This document shows, in pieces, positions 54,559 through 63,733 of a stretch of 64,000 bases of DNA. Position 1 is the first letter of the stretch. Each line of letters begins with the position of its first letter. A model generated the notes under the pieces. That model made no database searches. It was not told the DNA's origin and saw only the letters and a list, made by a program, of their open reading frames with translations. The stretch is from JAHEEL01 sp963700375 (GTDB lineage Bacteria > Actinomycetota > Acidimicrobiia > Spongiisociales > UBA5794). The stretch is taken from positions 480,772 to 544,771 of the forward strand of contig CAVOXF010000002.1 of assembly GCA_963700375.1 (NCBI GenBank), written 5' to 3'. A program made the translations under genes and the position numbers.

Positions 54559-54584
54559 CCATCCATAGGTGCCGTTATGGGCGG
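54559..54584. repeat. 26-bp palindromic repeat, copy 2
   Basis: CCATCCATAGGTG followed by CCGTTATGGGCGG, two mismatches in the left arm. Confidence 0.65.
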
Positions 54585-54626
54585 GTGGAGGTGTCGCCCA
54601 CTTTGGAAACGGAGAAGCGTGGGGTG

Positions 54627-55169
54627 TCAGTCTGTTGGTTGTATCCAGCCCGTCACTCCGGCGGTACCGTTCGATCCTGAGATGTAGTAGTGGTATTCCA
54701 GCCCGTCGTAGGCACCCTCGCCGATGTAGTGAGCTTCGCCGTAGTTGAAGGGTCTGATACGGTCAGCGAACGGGTGCACACCGGCAAGATCGACGATACC
54801 TTGCGCCGAGCCACGCCAGGTACCCCCGTCGTTCGTCAAGGTCGCACCCTGCACCGTCCACGTGCCCCCGGTGGAGTAGTCAGCCACGCGGCTCACGACC
54901 ATCATGTCCTCGGTTCCGGTCACCCGGGGATCAGACATCTCATCCTCGCAGACGAAGTGCTCCACAATCACGTCAACACCATCGACGGCTTCTTCGCTGA
55001 CACTTGTCATGTCGCACACGCCCGACCCGACCACGACCGTGGCATTGTCGGCGGGAGTCGAGTCCCCCAAGCCCGGACCAACAGCATCATCAGCGGTATC
55101 GCCACAAGCAGCCAATAGCAGCACGACCAAGGTGAACGGGATCAGCCAGCGGAGGGTGAACGAGCGCAT
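54627..55169 (-). CDS. Lipoprotein, unknown function
   Basis: 180 residues with signal peptide MRSFTLRWLIPFTLVVLLLA and lipobox LAAC. The mature domain has two cysteines (GVCDMTS and FVCEDEM), and the C-terminal half reads like a small beta-barrel (RPFNYGEAHYIGEGAYDGLE, YHYYISGSNG). The start follows GGAGGAGTCCCACA. No family recognised. Confidence 0.72.
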   Translation of the reverse strand: MRSFTLRWLIPFTLVVLLLAACGDTADDAVGPGLGDSTPADNATVVVGSGVCDMTSVSEEAVDGVDVIVEHFVCEDEMSDPRVTGTEDMMVVSRVADYSTGGTWTVQGATLTNDGGTWRGSAQGIVDLAGVHPFADRIRPFNYGEAHYIGEGAYDGLEYHYYISGSNGTAGVTGWIQPTD

Positions 55170-55337
55170 GTGTGGGACTCCTCCTCGTCGTCACGGTCGG
55201 TTCCTCTCTCAACCACTATGACGCATCAGACCACCGAAATGTGACCCCAATGTGAGCAACCGCAAATCACCCGCCCACAACCGGCTGGGTGTGTCGCTCT
55301 TGCGATGATCAGGGTGGTGTTGGACGCCCCGGTCTTG

Positions 55338-55363
55338 CCGCCCATAGGTGCCGTTATGGGCGG
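55338..55363. repeat. 26-bp palindromic repeat, copy 3 (perfect)
   Basis: Perfect 9-bp arms CCGCCCATA and TATGGGCGG around GGTGCCGT. This is the best-preserved copy and probably the parent form. Confidence 0.75.
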
Positions 55364-55376
55364 GTCGGGGATGCCA

Positions 55377-55598
55377 TCAATCGTCGTCGCGATTCGGCCG
55401 ATGTCGACGCTCTGTGGACAATTCCTCCCAAGGGATGAAGAGCGCAGCCAGTGGGACCACGATGAAGAGAATCACACCGACCGCCTGGAGGACCGTTCCC
55501 AGACCGTCGAGCCAATGAGCATCCAACTCGGAGATCGTTTCACTGTTCGCTGAATGTGTCAACGGGGGACACCCATATGTGCCGAAAGGGGTATCCAC
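55377..55598 (-). CDS. Small one-helix membrane protein, 5' end altered
   Basis: The conserved-looking part is LDGLGTVLQAVGVILFIVVP, LAALFIPWEEL and a charged tail. The frame begins inside the left inverted repeat of the 153-bp element (55585), so the first residues (MDTPFGTYG) come from inserted DNA. The original start was probably lost or lay nearer a TTG/GTG around 55530. Coding is uncertain. Confidence 0.35.
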   Translation of the reverse strand: MDTPFGTYGCPPLTHSANSETISELDAHWLDGLGTVLQAVGVILFIVVPLAALFIPWEELSTERRHRPNRDDD

Positions 55599-55737
55599 TT
55601 CGGTACAGCGGTGGGGCGCCGAGCGCTCCGGGCGACCGTCAGCGTGCTCGATTCCTACAGGTGCAGCGATTCAGGGCCGAAAGTGGGGCGCTGGCCCACA
55701 TCCGGAGGGGCAACTGTACCGAAGTGGATACCCCTTT
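55585..55737. mobile_element. 153-bp MITE-like element
   Basis: Perfect 24-bp terminal inverted repeats (55585-55608 and 55714-55737), beginning AAAGGGGTATCCACTTCGG. A 6-bp direct repeat GTGCCG flanks it (55579-55584 and 55738-55743). No gene inside. The family of its helper transposase is not identified. It sits within a 26-bp palindrome copy. Confidence 0.8.
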
Positions 55738-55749
55738 GTGCCGATATGG

Positions 55750-56244
55750 GGCCCTCCTGCTGTATGTGTGGGTGGTTTGGAGAGGGTTGGCGCGGCTGCA
55801 CCCTGTCTGCTTCTAGGTTTCGCGCTGTCCAAAGGCTCGACAGCAAAGGACGCACAACGGGGTGCAGAACAGCGGAGTTTGACAACGCGTCTGCGAGTTG
55901 GCGCGCACCGTTGTCGAAGGCGTCCACGTCGATCACGCCAGCACAGTCGTCGTGTCAGTACGACCTAGCGCCAGGGCACCGAGTCGTTGCGGCCGTCGAT
56001 CATCCGGCTATGGCCGAGGTGCCGGTCGGCGACGTCGGCAAGTTCTCAAAGCCTGCACAGCTCCGCTTTTCATCAAAGCCGATCCCCCACGGACCCAGTG
56101 CCGACACCAAGATCCGCTTGCCACTCGGATCGCATTCGCGTTCCACGGACCCGAATCCCTCATCGCCCTCGCACTACTCGCCCTCGGCAGCCACCCACCA
56201 CGGCTCCCAGGCCGAAACTAACCCACACATACAGCAGGAGAGCC
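55750..56244. mobile_element. ISL3-derived non-autonomous element, copy 2 (495 bp)
   Basis: Same ends and same 8-bp direct repeat (CGATATGG, 55742-55749 and 56245-56252) as copy 1. It differs by two substitutions and four single-base length changes, all in homopolymer or near-homopolymer positions. Here the transposase fragment is open over its length except for one TGA in place of an expected Trp (after VQNSGV), then LARTVVEGVHVDHA and AGRRR. It lies inside the 26-bp palindrome. Confidence 0.8.
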
Positions 56245-56390
56245 CGATATGGGCGGTTGGGTAGTTGCTCAGTGCGGGTCAAGATGATGTCGGTAGCGAA
56301 GATCCACGGAACCCCGATCAGGGTACCAATGAAACCGATGGGATCTGGCACTCACCGAACTCGTTCGGTCGGCGATCGCCAATTCGGCGT

Positions 56391-57601
56391 TCACGGATTG
56401 GGCGTCGACGAGCCGGTCGCATCCGATCGTGTGGATAGGCGGTATCCCGCCGTCGCCAGGATGACCATGACAACGAACAGCGCCGGAACGACCCCGAATG
56501 CGGCCCGGATGCCGATCTGATCGGCCAGGGCTCCGAGGGCGAACGGAGCAACGGCGACGGATCCACCTGCCGATATGAAGACGAGAGCCGAGGCTTCGTC
56601 GGGGCGGTCGGGGACGGTGTTCATCCCGAGGGTGAGGAGCAGGGGGAACCCGACCGAGATGCCCAGCCCGGTGATGAATAGGCTCGCGACGATGGGCGCC
56701 ACCGACTCGGAGCCCCACAGCACGAGGAAGCCGGCGAGGGCGAGCGCCGCGGAGCCGATGAGCAATGGGAAGGGCGCCACGGATCGAGCGATCCGCGATC
56801 CCACGAACCGGCCGATGGCGATCGCCCCGAAGAAGGCCGTCATGAAGATCGAGGCAGCGGCCTCCGTGGCCCCCGCGATGTCGACGAGGTAGCCCGCTCC
56901 CCATGCCGCGACGGACCACTCGGCTCCCACCGACGGGATGAATGCCGCCCAGAAGAACCAATACGACCGGGGGAGCTTGCGATGCCGCCGTCCCGCCTCC
57001 GGTTCAAGCTGCGCCGGGGGGAAGGGCACGGATCGCCACGCGAGCGCTAGGGCGAGGACGATGACGGCCGGCGCCAGGAACGCCGGTCGCCATCCGGCGC
57101 CGAGGAACACGAGCACTCCGATCAGCAAGGCCGGGAGCACACTTCCGGTGCTCGTTGCTGTGTGCACCTCGGTGAGCACCACGGCGCGCGACGACGGATG
57201 ATGATCGGACAACGTCGCCTGGCTCGTACTCAACATCGCAGTGCCCGTGATCCCGATCAGGACGGCGCCGAGCAACGTGCCGGCGGGGTGCCAGGTCAGC
57301 CCAATGACGGCTGCACCGGCAGCGACGCCGGCACCACCCACCCAGAACACCCACCGGCGCCCGCGCGCCGGGTGACCGACTGCACTGAGAACCCCGCGAG
57401 TACGGCACCCACGGCGATGGCCGTGAAGTGGAGACCACCAATGGCGCGGCTGATGCCGAGATCGTCCCGCAATGAAGGCATGGCGGGCCCCAACGCCGCC
57501 ACGGCGAATCCGGACGCGATGGCCATTGCGTAGGCGAGCAGCGTCAGCCGGTCGCGTGCGAACGGTGTCGCGAAGTCTTCGCCACGTGGTCGCTGCGTCA
57601 C
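56391..57601 (-). CDS. MFS transporter (frameshifted)
   Basis: About 403 residues if repaired, twelve hydrophobic helices. The N-terminal piece MTQRPRGEDFATPFARDRLT runs through SLRDDLGISRAIGGLHFTA, VGAVLAGFSVQSVTRR. The rest, GRRWVFWVGGAGVAAGAAVI to the C-terminus, is in another frame. A single missing base in the GC run near 57360 would join them. Substrate unknown. It is flanked by the ISL3-derived copy and the IS30 element, but its own sequence is of normal MFS type. Confidence 0.8.
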
Positions 57602-57874
57602 GGTGCTCGTAAGGCTACCCGGCCCCGAGTGGGTGCAGATCGGTGTCCGTGCAATCCTTGGCGACTCGGCCGTCGGGTCGCGCTTCCGACATCGGGCATA
57701 TCAGAGCCCCCGAGACGCAGCAGGAATAGGCCGCCCATATCTGGCAATGTGTTCGGCTCGACAACGCCATCTGCCAGCCCCGAGAGACAAGCGGTTAGAG
57801 CTAGTTAGCCGTAAATACAAACTTCACTGATAGCGCTGGGATGGAACCGGACCGCTGAAAGAACCGCCCATATT

Positions 57875-59077
57875 GCCTGTGGTCTCTGGGGGTGAACGCA
57901 ACACTGTTGGTGAGAGCTGTGGTGTCTCATTGGGGGGGGTTGTTGTGGCGGTGTTCACGGAGTTGGAGCGGGTCGAGGTGTGGGATCGGCGGCAGGCCGG
58001 TGAGTCGAATCGGTCGATCGGACGCCGACTCGGGCGTTCGTGGAAGCTTCGGGCGGGGTACGGCCGGCAGTTCAGCACCGATCGGTTCGGCACTTGTCTC
58101 TCGGTGGGCGTGAGGAGATCTCGCGTGGTGTCGCTGCGGGCGAGTCGCTGCGGGTGTTGGCTCGCCGGTTGGGGCGTGCCCCATCGACGCTGAGTCGAGA
58201 AGTAGCCCGCAACGGTGGCCGCCGACGGTATCGGGCGCATCGCGCCGACCAGGCAGCGTGGCAGCGAGCCCGCAGGCCGCAGGACTGCAAGCTGGCGTTG
58301 AACCCTGCGTTGCGTGTCATCGTCGAAGAATTGATGGCGGATCGTTGGTCTCCGCAACAGATCGCAGGGCGGTTGCGTCGCACGTACCCTGACGACGAGG
58401 AGATGCACGCGTCACACGAGACGATCTATCTGACGTTGTTCATCCAAGCCCGTGGCGGCTTGAAACGTGAACTCACCCAGCATCTGCGCACCCACAGGGC
58501 GAACCGGCGGCCGAAAGGCGCCCGGCCGCCGTCAGGGAAGGGCCAGATTGTTGACCCCGTCATGATCTCGGAGCGGCCCGCTGCGGTGGAGGACCGTGCC
58601 GTGCCAGGGCATTGGGAAGGCGACCTGATCATGGGCAAACGCCAGACCGCGATCGGCACCCTCGTCGAACGCTGGTCCCGCTACGTGATGCTGTTCCCAC
58701 TCCCCGACGGCAAGAACGCAGAATCCGTGAGAGTCGCCCTTCAAGCGACCGTTCAGCGCCTCCCGGAACATCTCTGGCAGTCACTGACGTGGGACCAGGG
58801 CAAAGAGATGGCGCAGCACGCCCAGTTCACGATCGATACCGGCGTCCAGGTCTACTTCTGTGATCCGAAGAGTCCGTGGCAACGAGGATCGAACGAGAAC
58901 ACCAACGGCCTGTTGCGCCAGTACTTCCCGAAAGGCACCGACATGTCGATCCTGACCCAAGCCGACCTCGACGCTGCCGCGCACTCCCTCAACGGTCGGC
59001 CTCGACAAACCCTCAACTGGATGACACCATCAGAGAAACTCGCCGAAGCGTTGCAATGACCCCTTGAGCCGACAGCC
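57875..59077 (+). mobile_element. IS30-family insertion sequence (1203 bp)
   Basis: Imperfect ends GCCTGTGGTCTC and its counterpart GGCTGTCGGCTC (reverse strand of the right end), each followed by GGGGT. The element splits a palindrome: CCGCCCATATT (57864-57874) on the left and GATATGGGCGG (59078-59088) on the right. IS30 transposases are known to prefer palindromic targets, which fits. One transposase gene inside is damaged near its N-terminus. Confidence 0.85.
57951..59059 (+). pseudogene. IS30-family transposase, frameshifted near the N-terminus
   Basis: The first helix-turn-helix piece, FTELERVEVWDRRQAGESNR and SIGRRLGRS, is in one frame. The rest starts RAFVEASGGVRPAV in another and contains LSLGGREEISRGVAAGESLR, LGRAPSTLSREVARNGG, then the DDE domain with HWEGDLIMGK (first Asp), TWDQGKEMAQH (second Asp) and NENTNGLLRQYFP (final Glu). 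A few bases appear to be missing near 58030. The catalytic residues are intact but the protein cannot be made as a single chain unless the shift is an error. Confidence 0.85.
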
Positions 59078-59246
59078 GATATGGGCGGCCGTTTCGGATG
59101 CTGCGCCGCCCGCTCTCCGTCGCGGTTTGAACGGTCGCAGACGAGCGCACCCTGCGGCCAAACCAGGTTGATTATCTCCGTCCGATGAGCCATCCCACCG
59201 CAGGATGCGCCGCCCCTCACTCTCAAACCAGAAACCTGGAGGCGAT

Positions 59247-59272
59247 CCGCCCATATGTGCCGCTGTGGGCGG
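59247..59272. repeat. 26-bp palindromic repeat, copy 5
   Basis: CCGCCCATATGTG followed by CCGCTGTGGGCGG, eight of nine arm positions paired. A half copy (CCGCCCATAT) also lies at 57731-57740. Confidence 0.65.
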
Positions 59273-59311
59273 TCAGGTCCCCCGACCGAAGCCGAAATGT
59301 CAACTGGAGTT

Positions 59312-59755
59312 TCAACTCGGCTTGTAGACCATCAGAATGAGGATCGCCGTGAGGACCAGGAGGTCGATCCGCTGGATCGTCCGGACGGTGCGAATCCTCC
59401 CCACGAGGCTCGACACCTCCTCGCCGGCGTCGAACGCCTGACTGATCCTCTTCCCGCGAGGGCTGAAATAGGCGATGCCCAGGACGAAGGTGACGACGAA
59501 GAGACCCAAGGCGACGTCGATCCACATCGTTCCGAACGACCACCGCTGGACGACCATCGCAATCGCTGTTCCAATGAGAAGAACCGTCGCCACCGGGTAG
59601 ACCCGTGCACCGGCGTCCGCCACAGCCGTCCACGTGGCGACATATTTGCGTTCACCCTTGCGGCGACTCATCGCGACAAGAGCCTCGGAAAACATGGCAC
59701 CACCGACCCACACGATGGCGCTGAGGATGTGAACGAACAAGAGCAGTTCATACAT
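59312..59755 (-). CDS. DUF2269-like integral membrane protein
   Basis: 147 residues from MYELLLFVHILSAIVWVGGA, four hydrophobic helices. The N-terminal helix with HILSAIVWVGGA and a conserved His is typical of DUF2269/CopD-like small membrane proteins. The frame extends to 59785; the ATG at 59755 has only a weak AGGA nearby. The role is unknown; CopD-like proteins are sometimes linked to copper or haem. Confidence 0.75.
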   Translation of the reverse strand: MYELLLFVHILSAIVWVGGAMFSEALVAMSRRKGERKYVATWTAVADAGARVYPVATVLLIGTAIAMVVQRWSFGTMWIDVALGLFVVTFVLGIAYFSPRGKRISQAFDAGEEVSSLVGRIRTVRTIQRIDLLVLTAILILMVYKPS

Positions 59756-60217
59756 CCGGTCCTGTACCCCCAAGTGAAACTGCACAAAACACTACACGCA
59801 CACATCCGGAGATATGTTCGGCTCATGGATTGACGGTCTCGGTGCGTTGCGAAGCTGTGGAACCGCGATTCACGACGCTTTCCGCCAAGAGCGTCGTTTG
59901 GGTATTGGCCGGCACGTCGATCCCGGCGCTTCGATCAAGAACACGTCACGATCGCGCCGGTGAGCCGATCCGTGTGCGCCCACAAGCGGTCGAGGAGGCA
60001 GTCCGTCGGATGCTTCGTCGCTTCGATGCCGTCTCGGACCCTCATAACGGCGAATCCACCCACCCAAGTCGGGGATTGCGGATACTGCGCATGTCCCACC
60101 AGACTGCCGCGTTCGGATAGCCAGCACCGTCCCCAGGTAGGCAAACCGGCCTCGGGCCTGGGATGCAAAGCGTGGGAGCCGGCCATCGAATAGTCTGGCG
60201 CACTGAAGCGACGAGGG
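59756..60217. other. Divergent intergenic region with a hairpin
   Basis: 462 bp without a convincing gene. It holds ACGACGCT (59872-59879) pairing with AGCGTCGT (59890-59897), related to the GACGCTTCT hairpins, and must contain the promoter of the large cyclase gene. Confidence 0.5.
59872..59897. repeat. GACGCT hairpin repeat, copy 3
   Basis: Perfect 8-bp arms ACGACGCT and AGCGTCGT around a 10-base loop; shares the CGACGCTT core with the copies at 49573 and 51378. Confidence 0.5.
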
Positions 60218-63200
60218 ATGCGGATGGTCAACTGCGGGAACTGCGGGTCCGAGAATCCAGAGGGACATGCGTTCTGCTCGAGTTGCGGGCATGCGCTCGC
60301 TAGGGCATGCCCATCGTGTGGCACCGCCAACGATCCCTCGAATCGGTTCTGTTTCAACTGCGGAACGGCGCTGACCGCGGGAGCGCCAACACCGGCGCCC
60401 TCCTTGCAGAGCATCGCCCCACCGGCCGACCCCGTCAACGACGGAGGCGAACGGCGGCTGGTCTCAGTCCTCTTCGCCGATCTGGTCGGATTTACCGCGT
60501 TCTCCGAGGGTCGCGATCCCGAAGATGTTAGGGCGATGCTCACCCGATACTACGAGCGATGCCGCGAGATCATCGATCGACACGGCGGCACTACGGACAA
60601 GTTCATCGGCGACGCCGTGATGGGCGTCTGGGGCGCCGTGTCCGCCCACGAGGACGACGCCGAACGGGCCACTCGCGCTGCACTCGAGCTCGTCGACATG
60701 GTGGCGGGACTCGGGTCTGAACTCGACATTTCCGAGCTCGCCGCCCGAGCAGGGGTGCTCTCGGGTGAGGCATCGGTCGGGTCCGGCGGCAACGCGCACG
60801 GGCTCGTGGTGGGTGACCTCGTCAACACGGCTTCACGACTCCAATCCATCGCCCCGCCGGGAGGTGTCTTCGTCGGGGAGGCGACCAGGGAACTGGTCGG
60901 ATCGGCGATCGAGTTCAAAGGGATCGGTGAGCAGCACGTCAAGGGGAAGGACATCCCGGTCGCCGTTCACGAGGCGGTACGGGTGGTCGCGCTGTCGTCA
61001 CGACGCGGCGGCGAGCTCAGTGAGGGGCCTTTTGTCGGAAGGGATGATGAGCTCCGCATCCTGAAGGATCAGCTGCATGCAACCGGGCGGGAAGGCAAGG
61101 CCCGCATGGTGTCGATCGTCGGTGAGGGTGGGATCGGCAAGACGAGACTCAGCCAGGAACTCCTGCGATACATCGACGGCCTCAGCGAGGACATCTACTA
61201 CCACAGCGGACGGTCGCCGTCCTACGGCGATGGGGTCACGTATTGGGCGCTCGGCGAGATGGTTCGGCAGCGGGCCGGCATCGTCGAAGGTGAGGAGTCC
61301 ACCAAGAGTCGGATGAAGCTCCGTACGATGGTTGCCGACTACGCGCCTGACGAAGATGATCAGCGCTGGATCGAGCCACGATTGGCGGCGCTGATCGGGC
61401 TGGCTGCGATGCCCCCGGGGGAACGTTCCGAACTGTTTGCGGCCCTCCGGGCATTCTTCCAGGCGGTGTCGCGGCGTGGCACGGTGTTGATGGTCTTCGA
61501 GGATGCGCACTGGGCCGACGAGGGCCTCCTCGACTTCGTCGAGGAGCTCGTCGAACGGACAACGGCACATCCGATCATGGTGCTCTGCCTGACCCGCCCG
61601 GAACTCCTCGAACGAAGGCCGGACTGGGCTGCCAGCCAGAAGCGGACCCTGTCCATGCACCTGGGTCGTCTTGACGAGGACTCGATGCGGGCGCTGGTCG
61701 CCGGTCTCGCTCCCGGAATACCACCCGGTCTCCGTGATCGGATCGCGGCGCGTACCGCAGGCGTTCCGCTCCATGCCGTTGAGTTCGTGCGTATGCTCCT
61801 CAATGCCGGTCAGCTGGTTCACGACGGCGCGGGATACCGCTTCGTCGGTGAGGACGAGCACCTGGCAATCCCGGACACCGTGGCGGCGATTATCGGGGCT
61901 CGGCTGGACCGACTCCAGCCCGACCAGGTTGCGGTCATCCAGGATGCGGCTGTCCTGGGACTCTCATTCACCCTTGGCGATCTGGGCGGTCTGCGCGAAG
62001 CGGATCCCGTCAACCTCGAGTCCACGCTGCGGGAACTCGTCCGACGCGAAATTCTCGAGCTCGATGAGGATCCGCGGTCTCCGGAGCGCGGCCAGTACCG
62101 CTTCGTCCAGAGCCTCATTCGGGAGGTCGCCTACAGCAGGCTGTCACGATCCGAGCGCGTCAGCAGACACCTCGAGGTCGCCGCACGCTTCGCCGCCCTA
62201 GATGATCCGGAACTCGCCGGAGTTGTCGCCAGCCACTATGCGGACGCTGCGGCAGCGGACCCGACAAATGTTGAGCTCGCCGACAAGGCGCGAGGATCCC
62301 TCATCGCTGCGGCGGCGAGGGCGGCGGCGCTGCAATCTGATCGCCAGGCCGCCGATCTGTATGCCAAGGCGGTTGACATGGCGACCGACGAGGGAGAAGC
62401 AATGAGTCTCCGTCTCGCTATCGCGGACGCCCTCGAGGGGGCCGACCGACCGAGCGAGTCGATCGCCATGGCCCAGGAGGTACTCCGGTGGGCGCAGAGC
62501 CGGAACGACCGACAACTCGAGATCCGCGCCGCAACTGCTCTCGCGTCCGTGCACAACAGCAACTTCGAAGCCGACAAGGGCGTCGAGGTTCTGCTGCCCC
62601 TATATGAGGCGACCGAGCCGAGTGACGACCTCACCTGGGCGCGTCTCGCGGCGGAGACATCCCGGGGCCTGATGCTCGCCAATCGTCCGAACGAGTCGAT
62701 CGTCGTCGCCGACGTCGCCATTCCGGTGATGGAGCGGCTCGACCTCATCGAGGAGCTCCTCCAGACACTGGTCAACAAGGGTTCCGCACTCGGCAACGCC
62801 GGCCGGTGGCTCGAAGGATCAGCGATCTTGCGCGGCACGATCGAGCTTGCTCGCGCCCATGACCTGACACTCATTCAGGCGCGGGCAATCAACAACCTCT
62901 ACTCCACCACGGTGAACGACGTCCTCTACGATCCCGAGCTGTTCATCGAGTTCTCGGCGCTCGTCGAGCGGTCCGGGAGCCGCGCATGGATCAATCGCTT
63001 GTGGTACAACGAGATCGAGGCAATGGTCGACTCCGGACTTCTCGACGAGGCCGGTGTCAGGATCGCCAAGCTTCGCGGTGAGGAGTTGTCCGAGTTGTTC
63101 GTCGATGCGGTCGATCGGATCGAGGCGTTCGTCGACCTGTTGCGCAGCGGCTATGACGAGGCTACGTACCAACGCATGATGCGCATCCTCGACAAGCTCG

Positions 63201-63733
63201 CCGACACAGACGACCCGCAGCTCTTCGTCTCGGCGAACGATGCAAAGGTGCGGGGCCTCCTCGCGGTCGGGCGCTACGGCGATGCTGTGGCCCTCGCCCT
63301 CGACAACACCGGTATCGACATCGCGTACCCGTATGTCCTCGAGGGCGGCATCCTGTCCGCCGCCATGGCGCGGGACGACAGTGCACTCGAGACCCTCGTC
63401 GACCGAGTTGCCGAGGGTTTCGCGCGAGGACGAGCGTCTCGCGGCCTCCTCGCCCTCGGTACGGCGTATCTCGCGGCGATACGTGGGAACGAACATGAAG
63501 CGATCGCTGCATTCAGTGTCGCCGATGACCTGTGGTCCGCCGTGGTGTGGCCGTACTCACTGGCGCTCTCACGGGCGATCTTCGCCGCGACCCTCGGGTC
63601 GAGGCATCCGGTTGCGCTCGAAGCAGCACAGCAGGCCCGTGCGTTCTGTGAAGAACACGGGTTGCGACTCCTCCTCGAGGGGATCATCGACCAGCTTCCC
63701 GACGACGAGGTAGAGGCGGACCTCGCCGTCTAA
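60218..63733 (+). CDS. Zinc-ribbon class III cyclase-ATPase-TPR regulator
   Basis: 1171 residues. Two zinc ribbons at the start (C6/C9/C20/C23 and C31/C34/C45/C48). The cyclase domain (about 78-250) has D88 in LFADLVGFT and D132 in FIGDAVMGVWG, then GDLVNTASRLQ. An AAA/STAND-type ATPase follows with Walker A GEGGIGKTRL (about 304-313) and Walker B VLMVFEDAHWAD (about 423-434). TPR-like helices fill the C-terminal 500 residues. This cyclase-ATPase-TPR design is widespread in actinobacteria; the ligand is unknown. The start may be M1 or M3. Confidence 0.92.
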   Translation: MRMVNCGNCGSENPEGHAFCSSCGHALARACPSCGTANDPSNRFCFNCGTALTAGAPTPAPSLQSIAPPADPVNDGGERRLVSVLFADLVGFTAFSEGRDPEDVRAMLTRYYERCREIIDRHGGTTDKFIGDAVMGVWGAVSAHEDDAERATRAALELVDMVAGLGSELDISELAARAGVLSGEASVGSGGNAHGLVVGDLVNTASRLQSIAPPGGVFVGEATRELVGSAIEFKGIGEQHVKGKDIPVAVHEAVRVVALSSRRGGELSEGPFVGRDDELRILKDQLHATGREGKARMVSIVGEGGIGKTRLSQELLRYIDGLSEDIYYHSGRSPSYGDGVTYWALGEMVRQRAGIVEGEESTKSRMKLRTMVADYAPDEDDQRWIEPRLAALIGLAAMPPGERSELFAALRAFFQAVSRRGTVLMVFEDAHWADEGLLDFVEELVERTTAHPIMVLCLTRPELLERRPDWAASQKRTLSMHLGRLDEDSMRALVAGLAPGIPPGLRDRIAARTAGVPLHAVEFVRMLLNAGQLVHDGAGYRFVGEDEHLAIPDTVAAIIGARLDRLQPDQVAVIQDAAVLGLSFTLGDLGGLREADPVNLESTLRELVRREILELDEDPRSPERGQYRFVQSLIREVAYSRLSRSERVSRHLEVAARFAALDDPELAGVVASHYADAAAADPTNVELADKARGSLIAAAARAAALQSDRQAADLYAKAVDMATDEGEAMSLRLAIADALEGADRPSESIAMAQEVLRWAQSRNDRQLEIRAATALASVHNSNFEADKGVEVLLPLYEATEPSDDLTWARLAAETSRGLMLANRPNESIVVADVAIPVMERLDLIEELLQTLVNKGSALGNAGRWLEGSAILRGTIELARAHDLTLIQARAINNLYSTTVNDVLYDPELFIEFSALVERSGSRAWINRLWYNEIEAMVDSGLLDEAGVRIAKLRGEELSELFVDAVDRIEAFVDLLRSGYDEATYQRMMRILDKLADTDDPQLFVSANDAKVRGLLAVGRYGDAVALALDNTGIDIAYPYVLEGGILSAAMARDDSALETLVDRVAEGFARGRASRGLLALGTAYLAAIRGNEHEAIAAFSVADDLWSAVVWPYSLALSRAIFAATLGSRHPVALEAAQQARAFCEEHGLRLLLEGIIDQLPDDEVEADLAV

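Larger units (their letters stand above)
55569..56256. repeat. 26-bp palindromic repeat copy split by two nested insertions
   Basis: Removing the 153-bp element with one GTGCCG, and then the ISL3-derived element with one CGATATGG, restores ACACCCATATGTG plus CCGATATGGGCGG, a full copy of the 26-bp repeat seen at 53711. Both insertion footprints are intact, which gives a clear reconstruction. Confidence 0.8.
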
